Source of the DNA: Acidobacteriota bacterium
GTDB lineage: Bacteria > Acidobacteriota > Terriglobia > Bryobacterales > Bryobacteraceae
Direction: 5' to 3'
NCBI GenBank assembly: GCA_017304135.1
Contig: JAFLBB010000019.1
Location: 1 to 64,000, forward strand
Length of the DNA stretch: 64,000 nucleotides
Below, in pieces: positions 43,971 to 54,285 of the stretch. The notes under the pieces were generated by a model, which did no database searches, was not told where the DNA came from, and was given only the letters and a program-made list of their open reading frames with translations. Each line of letters begins with the position of its first letter. The first letter of the stretch is position 1. Position numbers and translations under genes: made by a program.

Positions 43971-44468
43971 CTAAACGGCGTCGGCCTGGGCGGCTTCGGC
44001 CGCTTCGGCGCCGGAAGCGAGGGCTTCGGCGAGCAGTGCCCGCGCCTGTTCGACGTCGCGTTGAGGGACGAGGACGGCGAAGGGGAGGGTGGGAATCTCC
44101 GAGGCGCTTTGCACCACGCAGGGAATGCCATTGGCTTTGAGGACCGCCTCGATGGACATGGCCTCCAGTTCGGCCGTGGTGCCTTGGCCTTCAAAGATCG
44201 GCTCCAGGTCCATGGCCGCGGAGGGGTCGCCCGGTACAACAGGGGCCGACTCGGCCAGGTCCGCCTGGAGTGCGGCGAGCGCGGCGGCTTCATCGGCGGC
44301 CGGCACGCGCACGGCATAACTGCCCGGAGGCGCGTCGGCATCGGAATCGTCCAACAACTCAGCGGTGAATCCGGCATCGAGCAGAGCCGCCTGCGCGTCC
44401 TGAGCATCTTGCAGCGCTGACGAATCCATGGACCGGAACACCACAGCCCACTCAGCATGGTTACTCAT
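43971..44468 (-). CDS. Hypothetical protein (DUF2007-like)
   Basis: A cytoplasmic, acidic protein of 165 residues from ATG 44468. It has two similar small alpha/beta halves, seen in AEWAVVFRSMDSSALQDAQ with AALLDAGFTAELLDD and MSIEAVLKANGIPCVVQSAS with FAVLVPQRDVEQARALLAEA. The second resembles the DUF2007 / putative signal-transducing fold that begins with a strand and ends in a helix with A-R-x-L-L. The C-terminus is Ala/Glu-rich. The function is unknown. It faces comEC tail to tail with a 6-base gap. Confidence 0.65.
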   Translation of the reverse strand: MSNHAEWAVVFRSMDSSALQDAQDAQAALLDAGFTAELLDDSDADAPPGSYAVRVPAADEAAALAALQADLAESAPVVPGDPSAAMDLEPIFEGQGTTAELEAMSIEAVLKANGIPCVVQSASEIPTLPFAVLVPQRDVEQARALLAEALASGAEAAEAAQADAV

Positions 44469-44544
44469 GCCTTCACCATAGCCCAATTGCCGGTGGATGA
44501 ACACCCCGCGGCGGCACGGGTGGGAATGGACGCGGGAGGCCCCC

Positions 44545-44573
44545 CTGTCAACCCGCGCCGTCGGAACTACAAT
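44545..44573 (+). promoter_or_regulatory. Predicted promoter of the YtxH-dehydrogenase unit
   Basis: CTGTCA at 44545-44550, a 17-base spacer, and TACAAT at 44568-44573. It lies 124 bases before the YtxH start in an otherwise empty 230-base gap. Confidence 0.5.
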
Positions 44574-44697
44574 TGAGGTGAGCGCCGGACAATTCTCTGG
44601 TCCAGGCCGCGCGTCGGATGGAGCGCGGTTGCCAAATCAGGCCGGGGAAGGTGGTTGGCGACGAACCGAACAGGGAAGCGCAAGGAGGACTCACAAC

Positions 44698-44958
44698 ATG
44701 GCATCGGATAATTCCAAGCTGGTCTGGTTTACGGCCGGGGTGGCCCTGGGGGCGACGATCTCGCTTTTGTTTGCTCCGGCATCGGGCGAAGAGACTCGGC
44801 GCATGATCCGCGAGAAGGCGGGCGAAGGCCGCGAGAAGCTGAGCGGGAAGGGCCGCGACCTGATGGATCAAGGCAAACATCTCTACGACAAGGGCCGGCA
44901 GATCGCCGACGAAGCGGCCGATCTGTTTGACCGCGGCCGGCGCATGGTGGAGGGCTAA
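44698..44958 (+). CDS. YtxH-domain membrane-anchored protein
   Basis: A protein of 86 residues from ATG 44698 with a strong AAGGAGG ribosome site. One N-terminal membrane helix (LVWFTAGVALGATISLLFAP) is followed by the YtxH signature ASGEETRRMIREKAGEGREK and an amphipathic charged helix with repeated DKGRQIADEA-like units. YtxH proteins are small general-stress proteins in Bacillus and are widespread elsewhere; the precise role is not known. It is the first gene of a unit with the aldehyde dehydrogenase. Confidence 0.87.
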   Translation: MASDNSKLVWFTAGVALGATISLLFAPASGEETRRMIREKAGEGREKLSGKGRDLMDQGKHLYDKGRQIADEAADLFDRGRRMVEG

Positions 44959-44969
44959 CCGCCAAGGCC

Positions 44970-46535
44970 GTGAAACCGACACAACTGCCGCCGTTCCGGA
45001 ACGAGCCGTACTCGGACTTTTCACAACCCGCGGCGCGCGGGGCGATGCAAGTGGCGCTGGATGCGGTGCGGGCGCGGTTCGGCCACGCCTACATGCCGTG
45101 GATCGCCGGGCGGCGGCGCGAGTTAACGGCAACGTTCGATTCGCGCAATCCGTCGCATCCTGATGAGACCGTGGGCCGGCACGGCAAGGGATCGGCCAAC
45201 GATGCGCACGACGCGGTGGAGGCTGCGTTCGCGGCGTTTCCCTCGTGGGCGCGGACGCGGCCGGAAGTCCGTGTCGAGATGCTGTTCCGCTGCGTGGAGA
45301 TCCTCAAGCGGCGCAAGAATGAGTTCAACGCCTGGCTGGTGTTTGAGGCCGGCAAGAGCTGGATCGAAGCCGAAGCCGACACGAGCGAAGCGATCGATTT
45401 CTGCGACTACTACGCGCGGCTCATGCTGAAGCACGCTTCGCCCGAACCGCTCACGCAGATGCCGGGCGAGCATGGCCACCTGCGCTATCTGCCACTGGGC
45501 GTGGGCGTCGTCATTCCGCCCTGGAATTTCCCCTTGGCGATCATGGCGGGCATGACGGTGGCGTCGCTGGTGGCCGGCAACACCGTGGTGATCAAGCCGA
45601 GTTCGGATACGCCGACCATCGCCGCGAAGTTCGTTGAGGTGCTGGCCGAGGCGGGTTTTCCGGAGAGCGTCTACCAGTTCCTGCCTGGTTCGGGCGCGGC
45701 CGTGGGCGACACGCTGGTGGCCCACCCCAAGACGCGCTTCATCAGCTTCACCGGCTCAAAAGCCGTGGGGCTGCACATCAATGAACTGGCGGCGCGCACG
45801 CAACCGGGACAGATCTGGATCAAGCGCGTGATCGCCGAGATGGGCGGCAAGGACGCCATCGTGGTGGCCGACGACGCTGACCTCGACGCCGCGGCGGCGG
45901 GCATTCTCGCGTCGGCCTTCGGCTACCAGGGGCAAAAGTGCTCGGCCTGTTCGCGGGCCATCGTCGATGCGCGTGTGTATGACGCGGTGGTGGAACGGCT
46001 GGCGGCGGGCGCGGCCAAGCTGACGGTGGGTCCGGCGGAGAACCCAGCCCATTACATGGGCCCGGTGATCAACGCCGGCGCGAAGAAGACGATTCTCGAC
46101 TACATCGAACAGGGCAAGCGGGAAGGGCGGCTGATTGCGGGCGGCGGCGCGGTGGCGGGGCTGGACGGCCATTTCATTCAGCCGACGATCCTCGCCGGCA
46201 TCGAACCGGCGGCGGTGATCTTCCGCGAAGAGATCTTTGGTCCCGTGCTGGCCGTGACGAAGGCGCGCGATTTCCAACATGCGCTGGCCCTGGCCAACGA
46301 CAGCGAATACGGACTCACGGGCGCGGTGTATTCCTCCGACCCGGCGCGGCTGCGCATGGCCGAGGAGGAGTTCTTCGTCGGCAACCTGTATCTGAACCGC
46401 AAGTGCACGGGGGCGATGGTGGGTTGCCATCCCTTCGGCGGCTTCAATATGTCGGGCACCGATTCCAAGGCCGGCGGCCCGGACTACCTGCTGCAGTTTT
46501 TGCAGGCGAAGTCGATCGCGGAGCGTACCGCTTAG
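44970..46535 (+). CDS. L-glutamate gamma-semialdehyde (P5C) dehydrogenase-type aldehyde dehydrogenase
   Basis: A protein of 521 residues from GTG 44970, 11 bases after the YtxH stop. Hallmarks are [55 protein letters not shown], the catalytic Cys in [16 protein letters not shown] and Glu in [12 protein letters not shown]. The order and the closing [20 protein letters not shown] are typical of RocA/PutA-type P5C dehydrogenases, which oxidise glutamate semialdehyde to glutamate in proline breakdown. No proline dehydrogenase gene is in view. The unit ends at a strong terminator. Confidence 0.88.
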   Translation: MKPTQLPPFRNEPYSDFSQPAARGAMQVALDAVRARFGHAYMPWIAGRRRELTATFDSRNPSHPDETVGRHGKGSANDAHDAVEAAFAAFPSWARTRPEVRVEMLFRCVEILKRRKNEFNAWLVFEAGKSWIEAEADTSEAIDFCDYYARLMLKHASPEPLTQMPGEHGHLRYLPLGVGVVIPPWNFPLAIMAGMTVASLVAGNTVVIKPSSDTPTIAAKFVEVLAEAGFPESVYQFLPGSGAAVGDTLVAHPKTRFISFTGSKAVGLHINELAARTQPGQIWIKRVIAEMGGKDAIVVADDADLDAAAAGILASAFGYQGQKCSACSRAIVDARVYDAVVERLAAGAAKLTVGPAENPAHYMGPVINAGAKKTILDYIEQGKREGRLIAGGGAVAGLDGHFIQPTILAGIEPAAVIFREEIFGPVLAVTKARDFQHALALANDSEYGLTGAVYSSDPARLRMAEEEFFVGNLYLNRKCTGAMVGCHPFGGFNMSGTDSKAGGPDYLLQFLQAKSIAERTA

Positions 46536-46633
46536 GGCGCAGCTTCCGCGGCTCTTCTGCTACTCTGGAAGAGACCCCGAACAGAAGGGGACCAAGAAGT
46601 ACCAAACACAGGGTCAAACCTGAGTGACACGGC

Positions 46634-46659
46634 AACGGGGGCTCTTCGGAGCCCCCGTT
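46634..46659 (+). terminator. Strong rho-independent terminator
   Basis: AACGGGGGCTC, tetraloop TTCG and GAGCCCCCGTT form a perfect 11-bp stem, followed by CCTTATT. It lies 99 bases after the dehydrogenase stop. The gap before it (46536-46633) contains no ORF and may be a long 3' leader or a small RNA. Confidence 0.85.
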
Positions 46660-46721
46660 CCTTATTGGGGAACACCCGCGCGGCCCGCATCCCCTGTAGT
46701 AGTCTGGTTAACCGAATCCCT

Positions 46722-49625
46722 ATGCTTGATCGCCGACTGATCGTGTTGTGTGCCGCCGCTGTCTTCGCCGCCGGCTGCCAGAAATCCTCCTCCGAGGCGG
46801 AGCGCTACCAGGCGCCGCCGAAGTTCGTCGTGGAGACCATCGCGCCTGCCTCGCAAACGGGCTCGCTGATCGCCCTGACGTTCGATTCCCTCGGCCGTCC
46901 GGTGGTGAGCAAGGAGCGCGGCGGGCCGACCATCATGAGCGACAAGGACGGCGACGGCAAGTACGAAACCGAGAAGGCGTTTTCGAACAAGGTGAAGTCG
47001 TGCCAGGGGCTGTGGTTTGACGGGCGCACGCTGTATGGCTCGTGCAACGACGAGGGCGGGCAGATCGGCCTCTACCGCATGAGCGACACCAACGGCGACG
47101 ACGCGGCCGACACGTTTGACCGCGTGAGCATTCTCGAACGGCGCATCGGCGAGCATGGCCCGCACGCCATCCGGCGCGGGCCCGACGGCGCGCCGACGAT
47201 CATCATCGGCAACCATTCGGGTGTACCGGCTGAGTTGCTCGATCCGCAGTCGCCCTTCCGGCAATACAACGAGAGCCAGTTGATTGAGCGCTACAACGAC
47301 GCGCGCGGCCATGCGGCCAACATCACGGCGCCAGGCGGCACGGTGTCGCGCATCAACATGAACCAGATTGATGCGGCGATGAAGGTAGCCGTGACGCGCA
47401 CGGAAGAAGACATGCGCACGCCGATGACGCCGAAGCAGGTTCCTTCGCAAGCGCCGCTCTACACGCAGCTCTACGGCGGCTTCCGCAATGCCTACGACCA
47501 TGCGTATAACCTCGATGGCGAGGCTTTCGTGTTCGACTCCGACATGGAGTGGGACATCAACCTGCCGTGGTACCGCGACGTGCGCACGGTGCACGGCGTG
47601 CCGGGCGCCGACTATGGCTGGCGCACCGGTTCGGGCAAATTCCCCGGCTACTTCCTCGATTCGCTGCCGCCGACGCGCGAGGTGGGGCGTGGTTCGCCGG
47701 TGGGCGTGGAGTTCTATCAGCACACGGCGTATCCGCCGTCGTACCGCGATGCGCTGTTGGAGGCCGATTGGTCGCGCGGACGCATTCTCATCTCGAACCT
47801 GAAGAAGAAGGGCGCCACCTACCAGGGCGAAGCCACGGCGCGCGAGTTCCTGCACGGTGAGCCGTTGAATGTGACCGACATCGAGGTCGGTCCGGACGGC
47901 TTCCTGTGGTTCACGACGGGAGGTCGCGACACCGAGGGCGGATTGTATCGCGTGCGCTACGAGCCGGGCTATTTGGAATCGCTGTTCAACCGCCCCGCAA
48001 AGGCGGAGGGAATTCTCGCTGTGGTACGCCAGCCGCAGCCGCTTTCCAGTTGGGGCTATGAGCGGCAGCGGCAGGCCAAGGAAAAGATGGGCGAGGCATG
48101 GGGCAAGCAGTTGGACGCGCTGGCGCGCGACGGAAACGCCACATCGGCGGACCGCGTGCAGGCGTTGTTCCTGTTGCAGCGCTTCGGGCCCTCGCCGCGC
48201 GCGGAGTTGCTGCGGCCATTGAGCAAGGATCGTGATGCGGGCGTGCGTGCGGCGGCCGTGTATGTCGTCGGCCTGCACAAGAGCGACCGCGCCAAGGCGA
48301 TCGCCACCGAAGCGCTGGCCGACAAGGACGCGCTGGTGCGGCGCCGCGCCGCCGAGGCGGTGGTGCGGATGGGCTTCTCGCCGGTGGAGCAGTTGTATCC
48401 GCTGCTGGATGATTCAGACCGGTTTGTCCGCTACGCGGCGCGCCTGGCGCTGGAGCGCGGTGACCGCAACGCCTGGAAGGACCGCGTACTGCACGAGAGC
48501 AACGGGAACGGCGCGCTCGACGGTCTCTACGGGCTGGTGCGCACGGCGGCGAATGAGGCGGACCTGGAGCCGGTGCTGGCGCGTTCGATGGAATGGGCCA
48601 AGCGCGGCGACCTTTCGACCGAGGACCAGTTGCGCGCGCTGCGACTGATCGGCCTCGTGTCGATGGGCTACAAAGATGGGTTGAAGCCGGAGCTTCGGCG
48701 CGAATTGCACGAAGCGCTGATCGGCCGCTTCCCGGCCCAGGACGAACGCCTCAGCCGCGAACTGGCGCGCACACTGGCCTACTGCAACCAGCCCGAGGCG
48801 ATCGGCAAGATCCTCGCCGCCATGCCCAAGGATGATCACAACCAGCAGTTGCAGATTCACTACGCCTACTGCTTGCGCTCGATCACCAACGGCTGGACGA
48901 AAGAGCAGAAGATGCAGGTGCTGAACTGGTATCCCAAGGCGGCGCAGTGGCGCGGCGGTTCGAGCTTCACCGGGTTCATCAACCTGCTGTTTGAAAGCAA
49001 CCTGAAGGTGTTCGATGAGGCCGAGAAGAAGATCGCCTACGAGCGCGTGCCGGAGTTTGCGCCTTTGCCGCAGGGCGAGGAGGCATTGCGGTTGCTGCGT
49101 CCCGGCCAGACGGCGCGGCCGAATGTGCTGGCGCGTCGGAAGGGCCTGGAGTCGGTGTCGGCGCAGGAGATCATGGAGTTCCAGATGTTCGACCCGATGA
49201 CGCTCAAGGCCAAGGCCGACGACGGCGCGCAACTCTTCGAAAAGGAATGCGCCACCTGCCACCGCTTCGGCGGCATTGGCAAGGACTTCGGCCCCGACCT
49301 GACGACGCTGAATTCGCGCTTCAAGAAGAAGGATATTCTCGAAGCGATCCTCTGGCCGTCGAAGACGATTTCGGATCAATACGGCTCCAAGATCGTGACC
49401 ACCAAGGACGGCGACATCATCAACGGCCTCATCGTGAGCGAAGACGACAAGCGCGTGGTGGTGAAGACGGCCGAAGTGGAGCGGCCCATCGAGATCGCGC
49501 GGTCAAACGTGCGCAGCATTCGGCCGTCGCAGATCTCCATCATGCCGGAGAACCTGCTCACGCCCTACGGCATGAACCAGGTGAGCAACCTGATCGCCTA
49601 CCTGCAGCGCGGGCCGAAGAAGTAG
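46722..49625 (+). CDS. PVC-type haem-binding lipoprotein with HEAT-like repeats and cytochrome c domain
   Basis: A protein of 967 residues from ATG 46722. A lipoprotein signal ends AAVFAAGC. The first 420 residues are a beta-propeller-like domain (GLWFDGRTLYGSCNDEGGQI, GPHAIRRGPDGAPTIIIGNH, VTDIEVGPDGFLWFTTGGRD), followed by helical HEAT-like repeats (about 430-770). The end is a cytochrome c module with haem motif CATCH in LFEKECATCHRFGGIGKDFG and the tail SIMPENLLTPYGMNQVSNL. The architecture is that of the PVC-type membrane-bound dehydrogenase/cytochrome family, common in Planctomycetes and Acidobacteria. It probably oxidises a sugar in the periplasm; the substrate is unknown. Confidence 0.88.
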   Translation: MLDRRLIVLCAAAVFAAGCQKSSSEAERYQAPPKFVVETIAPASQTGSLIALTFDSLGRPVVSKERGGPTIMSDKDGDGKYETEKAFSNKVKSCQGLWFDGRTLYGSCNDEGGQIGLYRMSDTNGDDAADTFDRVSILERRIGEHGPHAIRRGPDGAPTIIIGNHSGVPAELLDPQSPFRQYNESQLIERYNDARGHAANITAPGGTVSRINMNQIDAAMKVAVTRTEEDMRTPMTPKQVPSQAPLYTQLYGGFRNAYDHAYNLDGEAFVFDSDMEWDINLPWYRDVRTVHGVPGADYGWRTGSGKFPGYFLDSLPPTREVGRGSPVGVEFYQHTAYPPSYRDALLEADWSRGRILISNLKKKGATYQGEATAREFLHGEPLNVTDIEVGPDGFLWFTTGGRDTEGGLYRVRYEPGYLESLFNRPAKAEGILAVVRQPQPLSSWGYERQRQAKEKMGEAWGKQLDALARDGNATSADRVQALFLLQRFGPSPRAELLRPLSKDRDAGVRAAAVYVVGLHKSDRAKAIATEALADKDALVRRRAAEAVVRMGFSPVEQLYPLLDDSDRFVRYAARLALERGDRNAWKDRVLHESNGNGALDGLYGLVRTAANEADLEPVLARSMEWAKRGDLSTEDQLRALRLIGLVSMGYKDGLKPELRRELHEALIGRFPAQDERLSRELARTLAYCNQPEAIGKILAAMPKDDHNQQLQIHYAYCLRSITNGWTKEQKMQVLNWYPKAAQWRGGSSFTGFINLLFESNLKVFDEAEKKIAYERVPEFAPLPQGEEALRLLRPGQTARPNVLARRKGLESVSAQEIMEFQMFDPMTLKAKADDGAQLFEKECATCHRFGGIGKDFGPDLTTLNSRFKKKDILEAILWPSKTISDQYGSKIVTTKDGDIINGLIVSEDDKRVVVKTAEVERPIEIARSNVRSIRPSQISIMPENLLTPYGMNQVSNLIAYLQRGPKK

Positions 49626-49654
49626 CGCCGGGACGTGATTCGGAGGCCGGGCGC

Positions 49655-51865
49655 TTACTGCCGCGCCTCACCCAGGCGCGCTTTGTACTGCTCGCGGGCG
49701 AAGTCGTAGGCTCGCGTCATGTCGCCTTGCTCGGCGAGACGGATGCGGCCGATCTTCTGCTTGTAGCAGCGGTCCACCGCGTCCAGCGCCCATTCGATGC
49801 TGCGGCGTTCGCGCACAGGCTTATCGCCGACAGTGACCCAGATGGGGTTGGTGTGCGAGCTGGGCAGGACGCGCAGGGCGATCCAGGAGCTGCGATCCAC
49901 CTGCACGTCGAAGACAACGTCCTGCAGCTTGCCGTCGGCTTCGATCTCACGGCGCGCCACCGGTTCGCCGTTCACAATCACCTCCACGGGCACCTTGCGG
50001 GTGTGGCCGAGGCGGGCGCGCTCGATGTGCCAGAAGGGCTTTTGGTCGACGCGCAGGCCGCGGATGGCGGCGTCGGGTTCGGGGTCGAGCATGGCCGCCA
50101 CCTTGGCGCGCACGCGCACACCGCCTGACTTGGCCATCTTCAGCTCGCTACCCGCCATGCCCATTTCGATGCTGCCGGCGCGGAAGTCGAGGATGTGGCT
50201 CTTGCCGTCGCTCACGTAGTTGCGTCCTTCGCGGATGCCCATCACCCAGTCGGCGTAGTCGAGCGCTTTCTGCTTCACATAGCTGCGGCCCAGGCCGACG
50301 CGTTCGCCATAGATGCAGGGGAAGTCGGTTTCGCCGCTGATGCGGGCGCGGTAGCCGGCGTTCAACGTGTGATACCAAATGGTGAGCTCATAGGGCCACG
50401 GCGTATCGACGGTGGAAATGAAATCGGTGGCGCCATGCGTGACGCTGACGATGTACTCGTTGGCGCCGATACCGTCAAAGGGCATGGGCTCATAGCTGAG
50501 GCGCTTCACTTCGCCGGGTGGCTCGGGAATGACGAGGCCCCAACCGGAGTGCGCATAGCCTGTGACGGCGTTCTGTCCCTTGGCCCATTTGAGAATGGGC
50601 ACGCCCCAGGTGGGCCAGTCCTCGATGCGCTGCGTGCCGGGGAAGTCCTGCTCCTTGAGGCCGAGCAGCACGAGGTGGCCGGTGTGGCTCGAAGGATGGC
50701 CGCTCACCTCAACGTCGTAGCGGATCTTGTAGTCGTTCGTGGAAACCGCGTTGTCCTTACCTTCGAAGAAGGTCTTCTGGAAATACCAGCCCGGCCCCCA
50801 GGTGAGCACGCTGCCGATCTTGAGATCTTCGCCCAGCACATGGCGCATCATGTCCTGCGGGTAGACGCCCTCTGTGGGGCGCTCATAGTGCGCGCAGCCG
50901 GCGGCGTGGATGTGGTGATCGCCGGAATACCAGCCCATCTTGGCGGGATCGATCCACCGCTCGAGGTGGAAGACGGCCTCCATCGGCTTTTCGCCGACGA
51001 CGAGTTGCTGTGTCTTGGGCAGGTATTCAGGGCCGCGCGAGTACTTCACCGTGTAATGCCCGGCGGGCAGATTCACATGCTCGCCGTTGGCGCGGTAGAC
51101 CTGTGGATGAAAGAAGAAGTCGCCGCCAAGGCGCTTGGCTTGCGACGGATAAACGCGCGCTTTGTCGTCGCGGATTTCGAATGCGGCGGTGGTGGGCTGA
51201 TCGTTCCAATCGAGCACGCGGAAGCTGACGCGCGTGGCCGCCTTGGCCGTGAAGAGGATGTCGACCTCGCTGCGGAAGCCCAGATCCTGCGTTCCCTGCC
51301 CCACATCGAAGGAGAGTTTGCCTTCGCGCTTGCCAGCGTCCTTGGAGTAGATCTGCAGGATGCGGTATTCAACTTCAAGGCCGGAGAGATGCCCCTTCAG
51401 CGGCTGGCGGTTGAACATCTGCAGGTCCAGCCAGCGGCGGCCGACCACGCCCGCGCCGGCGTTGGCAAGCTGCCCGGCGTTGGGCGAATCGACGGCGAGC
51501 ACGGCCGTGATGCCGGCCTCGTTGTGGACCTTGATGAGAAAGGTGCGCCAGCCCTGCTCCATCAGTTCAGCGCGCGCTTCGCCCTGCTGCGCTTTCACGC
51601 GCGACTCAGGATTGATGTGCACGCCGATGAGGCAGTGTTTGTCGAGGATGTCTTGAATAGCACTCGAGTTCTTGGCGGCCTTGAGCGCGTCGCGGTCAGC
51701 GGCGGGCAGCGGGTCGCCAAGCATTTCGAGCGCGGTCACGACGCGTTCGACCTGCGCCGCCAGCGGCTGCAGTTCGACGTTTGCCACGGTGGGCAGTTGT
51801 TCGGCGCGCGCGGCGGCGGCCAGGGCTAGGGCACAAACAAATCGAGCGGCGTGTCCCAGTCGCAT
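49655..51865 (-). CDS. CehA/McbA-family metallohydrolase
   Basis: An exported protein of 736 residues. A signal peptide (MRLGHAARFVCALALAAAARA) is followed by an N-terminal beta region and a PHP-like metallohydrolase domain from about residue 315, with the metal motif WYSGDHHIHAAGCAHY. Further ligands lie in TGYAHSGWGLV and GETDFPCIYGERVG. CehA and McbA hydrolyse carbaryl-type esters, and this large family is widespread with mostly unknown natural substrates. The start overlaps the upstream metalloprotease by 40 bases, so the two are coupled. Confidence 0.85.
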   Translation of the reverse strand: MRLGHAARFVCALALAAAARAEQLPTVANVELQPLAAQVERVVTALEMLGDPLPAADRDALKAAKNSSAIQDILDKHCLIGVHINPESRVKAQQGEARAELMEQGWRTFLIKVHNEAGITAVLAVDSPNAGQLANAGAGVVGRRWLDLQMFNRQPLKGHLSGLEVEYRILQIYSKDAGKREGKLSFDVGQGTQDLGFRSEVDILFTAKAATRVSFRVLDWNDQPTTAAFEIRDDKARVYPSQAKRLGGDFFFHPQVYRANGEHVNLPAGHYTVKYSRGPEYLPKTQQLVVGEKPMEAVFHLERWIDPAKMGWYSGDHHIHAAGCAHYERPTEGVYPQDMMRHVLGEDLKIGSVLTWGPGWYFQKTFFEGKDNAVSTNDYKIRYDVEVSGHPSSHTGHLVLLGLKEQDFPGTQRIEDWPTWGVPILKWAKGQNAVTGYAHSGWGLVIPEPPGEVKRLSYEPMPFDGIGANEYIVSVTHGATDFISTVDTPWPYELTIWYHTLNAGYRARISGETDFPCIYGERVGLGRSYVKQKALDYADWVMGIREGRNYVSDGKSHILDFRAGSIEMGMAGSELKMAKSGGVRVRAKVAAMLDPEPDAAIRGLRVDQKPFWHIERARLGHTRKVPVEVIVNGEPVARREIEADGKLQDVVFDVQVDRSSWIALRVLPSSHTNPIWVTVGDKPVRERRSIEWALDAVDRCYKQKIGRIRLAEQGDMTRAYDFAREQYKARLGEARQ

Positions 51866-54261
51866 GCGATGTCTCCTATCGGCTGGCCCGGCGGCGGCTC
51901 CAGCGCGGGCCGGGGTGAGAAGTCTTTGGGATTGTCTCGAAATTTGGCGATGAGATCAACGCCATGCTGGAGTTGGGCTCGGAAGGCCCAGTTGGCAGCA
52001 GTGCCGGCGGAGGCGCCGGCGGAGGCCTGGGTTTTCCACTTGCGGCTGAGGCGGTCGAGCGCGGCACGGGCCGTAGCGCGAGCTTGCGCGGTGGTCTGTT
52101 CGTCGGCGGCAAGCTGCATCAGATGGTGGAGCGCCGAGTAGTCGATGACGCGCTGCGCTTCGCCCTGCAGACCCGCGCGGCGCGGAGCATCCCAGGTGGC
52201 GCGGAGGATGGCGTGGATCACCGCGTCGAGACTTGGCGCTTCGCTGGCGCGTGCATTTTGTTCGATCAACCGCGCGGCGCGCTGGCCGTTGAACAGCAGC
52301 GAGAAGGTGAGGTTGGCGGCGGCTTCCACCGGAGCGAGTGCATCGAAGGTGAGGCCGGTGCGGCCGCGGAAATTTTCGCGCGTGCGCGCGTAGCCCGGCG
52401 GGCGCGGCGGGATGACGCGAAGCAGCGACTCGGGCAGCGTGAGTGCGGCGGGATCGATGGTCTTCAATAACGCGGCAAGGGCCTTGCGCTGCTCAGCGCC
52501 GCTGATGGGTGTGGTGGCGGGCTGTCCATCGCCGCGCAGAGCATACGTGTATTCGAGTCCGCCCAACACCTTGGCCGCGGCCTCGGTCTGATAGCGATGG
52601 AGCAGGTAGGCCGGCACGAGCGCGTCCTCGATGGTCGCCAGCGGCTGGCCTTCGCGGATGGTGCGCTCACCGAAGCGGGCCATCACCTTCGCGCGCAGTT
52701 GCAGCAGGCGTTCCAGCTCATCGGCGGCACTCGTGCCGTTATCCCAGAGGTGGTTCTTCGGATGCGCGCTGCCAGCCGGCCTCGCGTCGGCGTCGGTGAG
52801 GAAATCGAGCCCGGCCATCTGTGCCTCGCTGATGATGCCCGCCAGCGCCGCGCGTTCGCCCTCGCCCGCGCCGTGATCGCCGTAGCCCCAGCGGATGGCC
52901 ACCTTGTCCCACTCGCCAATACCTTCGGCGTAGGCGTTGTCGAGCGTCACCTCACCCGACGCGTCGAGCGTTGCGAGCGGATGCGGGTAATCCATCACGC
53001 TGGCGCGATTGGCCGTCGAGGAGATGTAGTTGTGCTGCAGCCCGAGCGTGTGGCCAACTTCGTGCGCGGAAAGCTGGCGCAATCGAGCCAGCGCCATGCG
53101 CTCCATGCGCGGGTCGGCGGGCTTGCCCTGTTCATACGGCGCCAACAGGCCCTCGGCGATGAGGAAGTCCTGCCGCACGCGCAAGGAGCCGAGCGTCACG
53201 TGGCCCTTCAGAATCTCGCCCGTGCGCGGATCGATGATGGACGAGCCATAGCTCCACCCGCGAGTCGAACGGTGGACCCATTGGATGAGGTTGTAACGTA
53301 CGTCCATCGGGTCGGCGTCCTCGGGCATCATCTCCACGCGGTAGCCGTTGGGGAAGCCCGCCGCCGCGAAGGCCTGCGCCCACCAGCGCGCGCCTTCCAG
53401 CAACGCGCTGCGGATGGGTTCGGGCGTGCCGCGATCGAGGTAGTAAACGATGGGTTTGTCCGCCGTCAGCCGGTGTCGCGTGATCCAGCGCTGGCGAATG
53501 GGCTCGCTGATCGGCGCGGCGTAGTCAAGAAAAGAGATGGCGATGAAGCCCGCGCGCGGGTTGAATTCACGGGGGCGATAGCCAGGGCCGGGCAGCGCGA
53601 TGAAGCTGTGGTGTTCACGCACGGTGATCGCTTCAGGCGTTGGCGCCACTTCGCGCACATAGCCGCCCGCGGGTTCGCCGGCCAGCGTGAGGGTGATCTC
53701 AACCTCCGTGTTGCGGGGGAAGTTCTTCGTGCGCGGCAGATAGAAGGCGGAGCGATCGAGATCGGCGCGGTATGTGCCCTGGCGCGCGGCCTTCAGCGCA
53801 CCGGCGGCATCGAAGGCATCGCGGAGAAAGAGGCTGGTGGCATCGACGAGCACGCGGCCGCCCTCTTCGGCCTCCACCTTGCCGCCCCACAACACGCTGC
53901 GCGCAAAGGCCTGCTCCACGGCGGCGCGCTCGGCCGTGCTGTCGGTGGTGGCGCGGTAGCCATAGTTGGATTGGACGAGCAGGACGCGTGGACCCACGCG
54001 TTCCCAGCGCACGACGCGCTCGGGACCAAGCTTGCCGCGATCCAGGCCGACGTCGTTCGAGCCCAGCCCCGCGGGCAGCGAAACGACGTAGAGGAACTCC
54101 TCGTCGAAGCGTGGAATCTCCAGCCAGAGCTTGCCCGCCTTGTCGTCCCAGTAATAGGGGAAGAGGCCGTCGGAACGCGTCATGCCGGCAGTCTTATCCG
54201 CGATGCCAGCCGCGGGGAGAGCGGCCACGGACACGAAGAGCGCGAGTGCGCAACGAAGCAT
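51826..54261 (-). CDS. Zinc-dependent metalloprotease (DUF5117/DUF4953 type)
   Basis: A protein of 811 residues with a signal peptide (MLRCALALFVSVAALPAAG). The zinc-binding motif HEVGHTLGLQH (His400, His404, His410) and the Met-turn (ASVMDYPHPL) place it among the metzincins. The preceding beta-rich DUF5117 region (about 30-265) and helical C-terminal part match the large exported zinc-dependent metalloprotease family of Acidobacteria and Bacteroidetes. A TACAAT lies 5 bases before the ATG, so the transcript may be leaderless. Confidence 0.93.
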   Translation of the reverse strand: MLRCALALFVSVAALPAAGIADKTAGMTRSDGLFPYYWDDKAGKLWLEIPRFDEEFLYVVSLPAGLGSNDVGLDRGKLGPERVVRWERVGPRVLLVQSNYGYRATTDSTAERAAVEQAFARSVLWGGKVEAEEGGRVLVDATSLFLRDAFDAAGALKAARQGTYRADLDRSAFYLPRTKNFPRNTEVEITLTLAGEPAGGYVREVAPTPEAITVREHHSFIALPGPGYRPREFNPRAGFIAISFLDYAAPISEPIRQRWITRHRLTADKPIVYYLDRGTPEPIRSALLEGARWWAQAFAAAGFPNGYRVEMMPEDADPMDVRYNLIQWVHRSTRGWSYGSSIIDPRTGEILKGHVTLGSLRVRQDFLIAEGLLAPYEQGKPADPRMERMALARLRQLSAHEVGHTLGLQHNYISSTANRASVMDYPHPLATLDASGEVTLDNAYAEGIGEWDKVAIRWGYGDHGAGEGERAALAGIISEAQMAGLDFLTDADARPAGSAHPKNHLWDNGTSAADELERLLQLRAKVMARFGERTIREGQPLATIEDALVPAYLLHRYQTEAAAKVLGGLEYTYALRGDGQPATTPISGAEQRKALAALLKTIDPAALTLPESLLRVIPPRPPGYARTRENFRGRTGLTFDALAPVEAAANLTFSLLFNGQRAARLIEQNARASEAPSLDAVIHAILRATWDAPRRAGLQGEAQRVIDYSALHHLMQLAADEQTTAQARATARAALDRLSRKWKTQASAGASAGTAANWAFRAQLQHGVDLIAKFRDNPKDFSPRPALEPPPGQPIGDIACDWDTPLDLFVP

Positions 54262-54266
54262 GTCCT

Positions 54267-54272
54267 ATTGTA
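54267..54272 (-). promoter_or_regulatory. -10 box almost touching the metalloprotease start
   Basis: On the minus strand TACAAT ends 5 bases before ATG 54261. A transcript begun the usual 6-8 bases downstream would start at or inside the start codon. No clear -35 is seen. Confidence 0.4.
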
Positions 54273-54285
54273 TGCGGGCCCTGGG

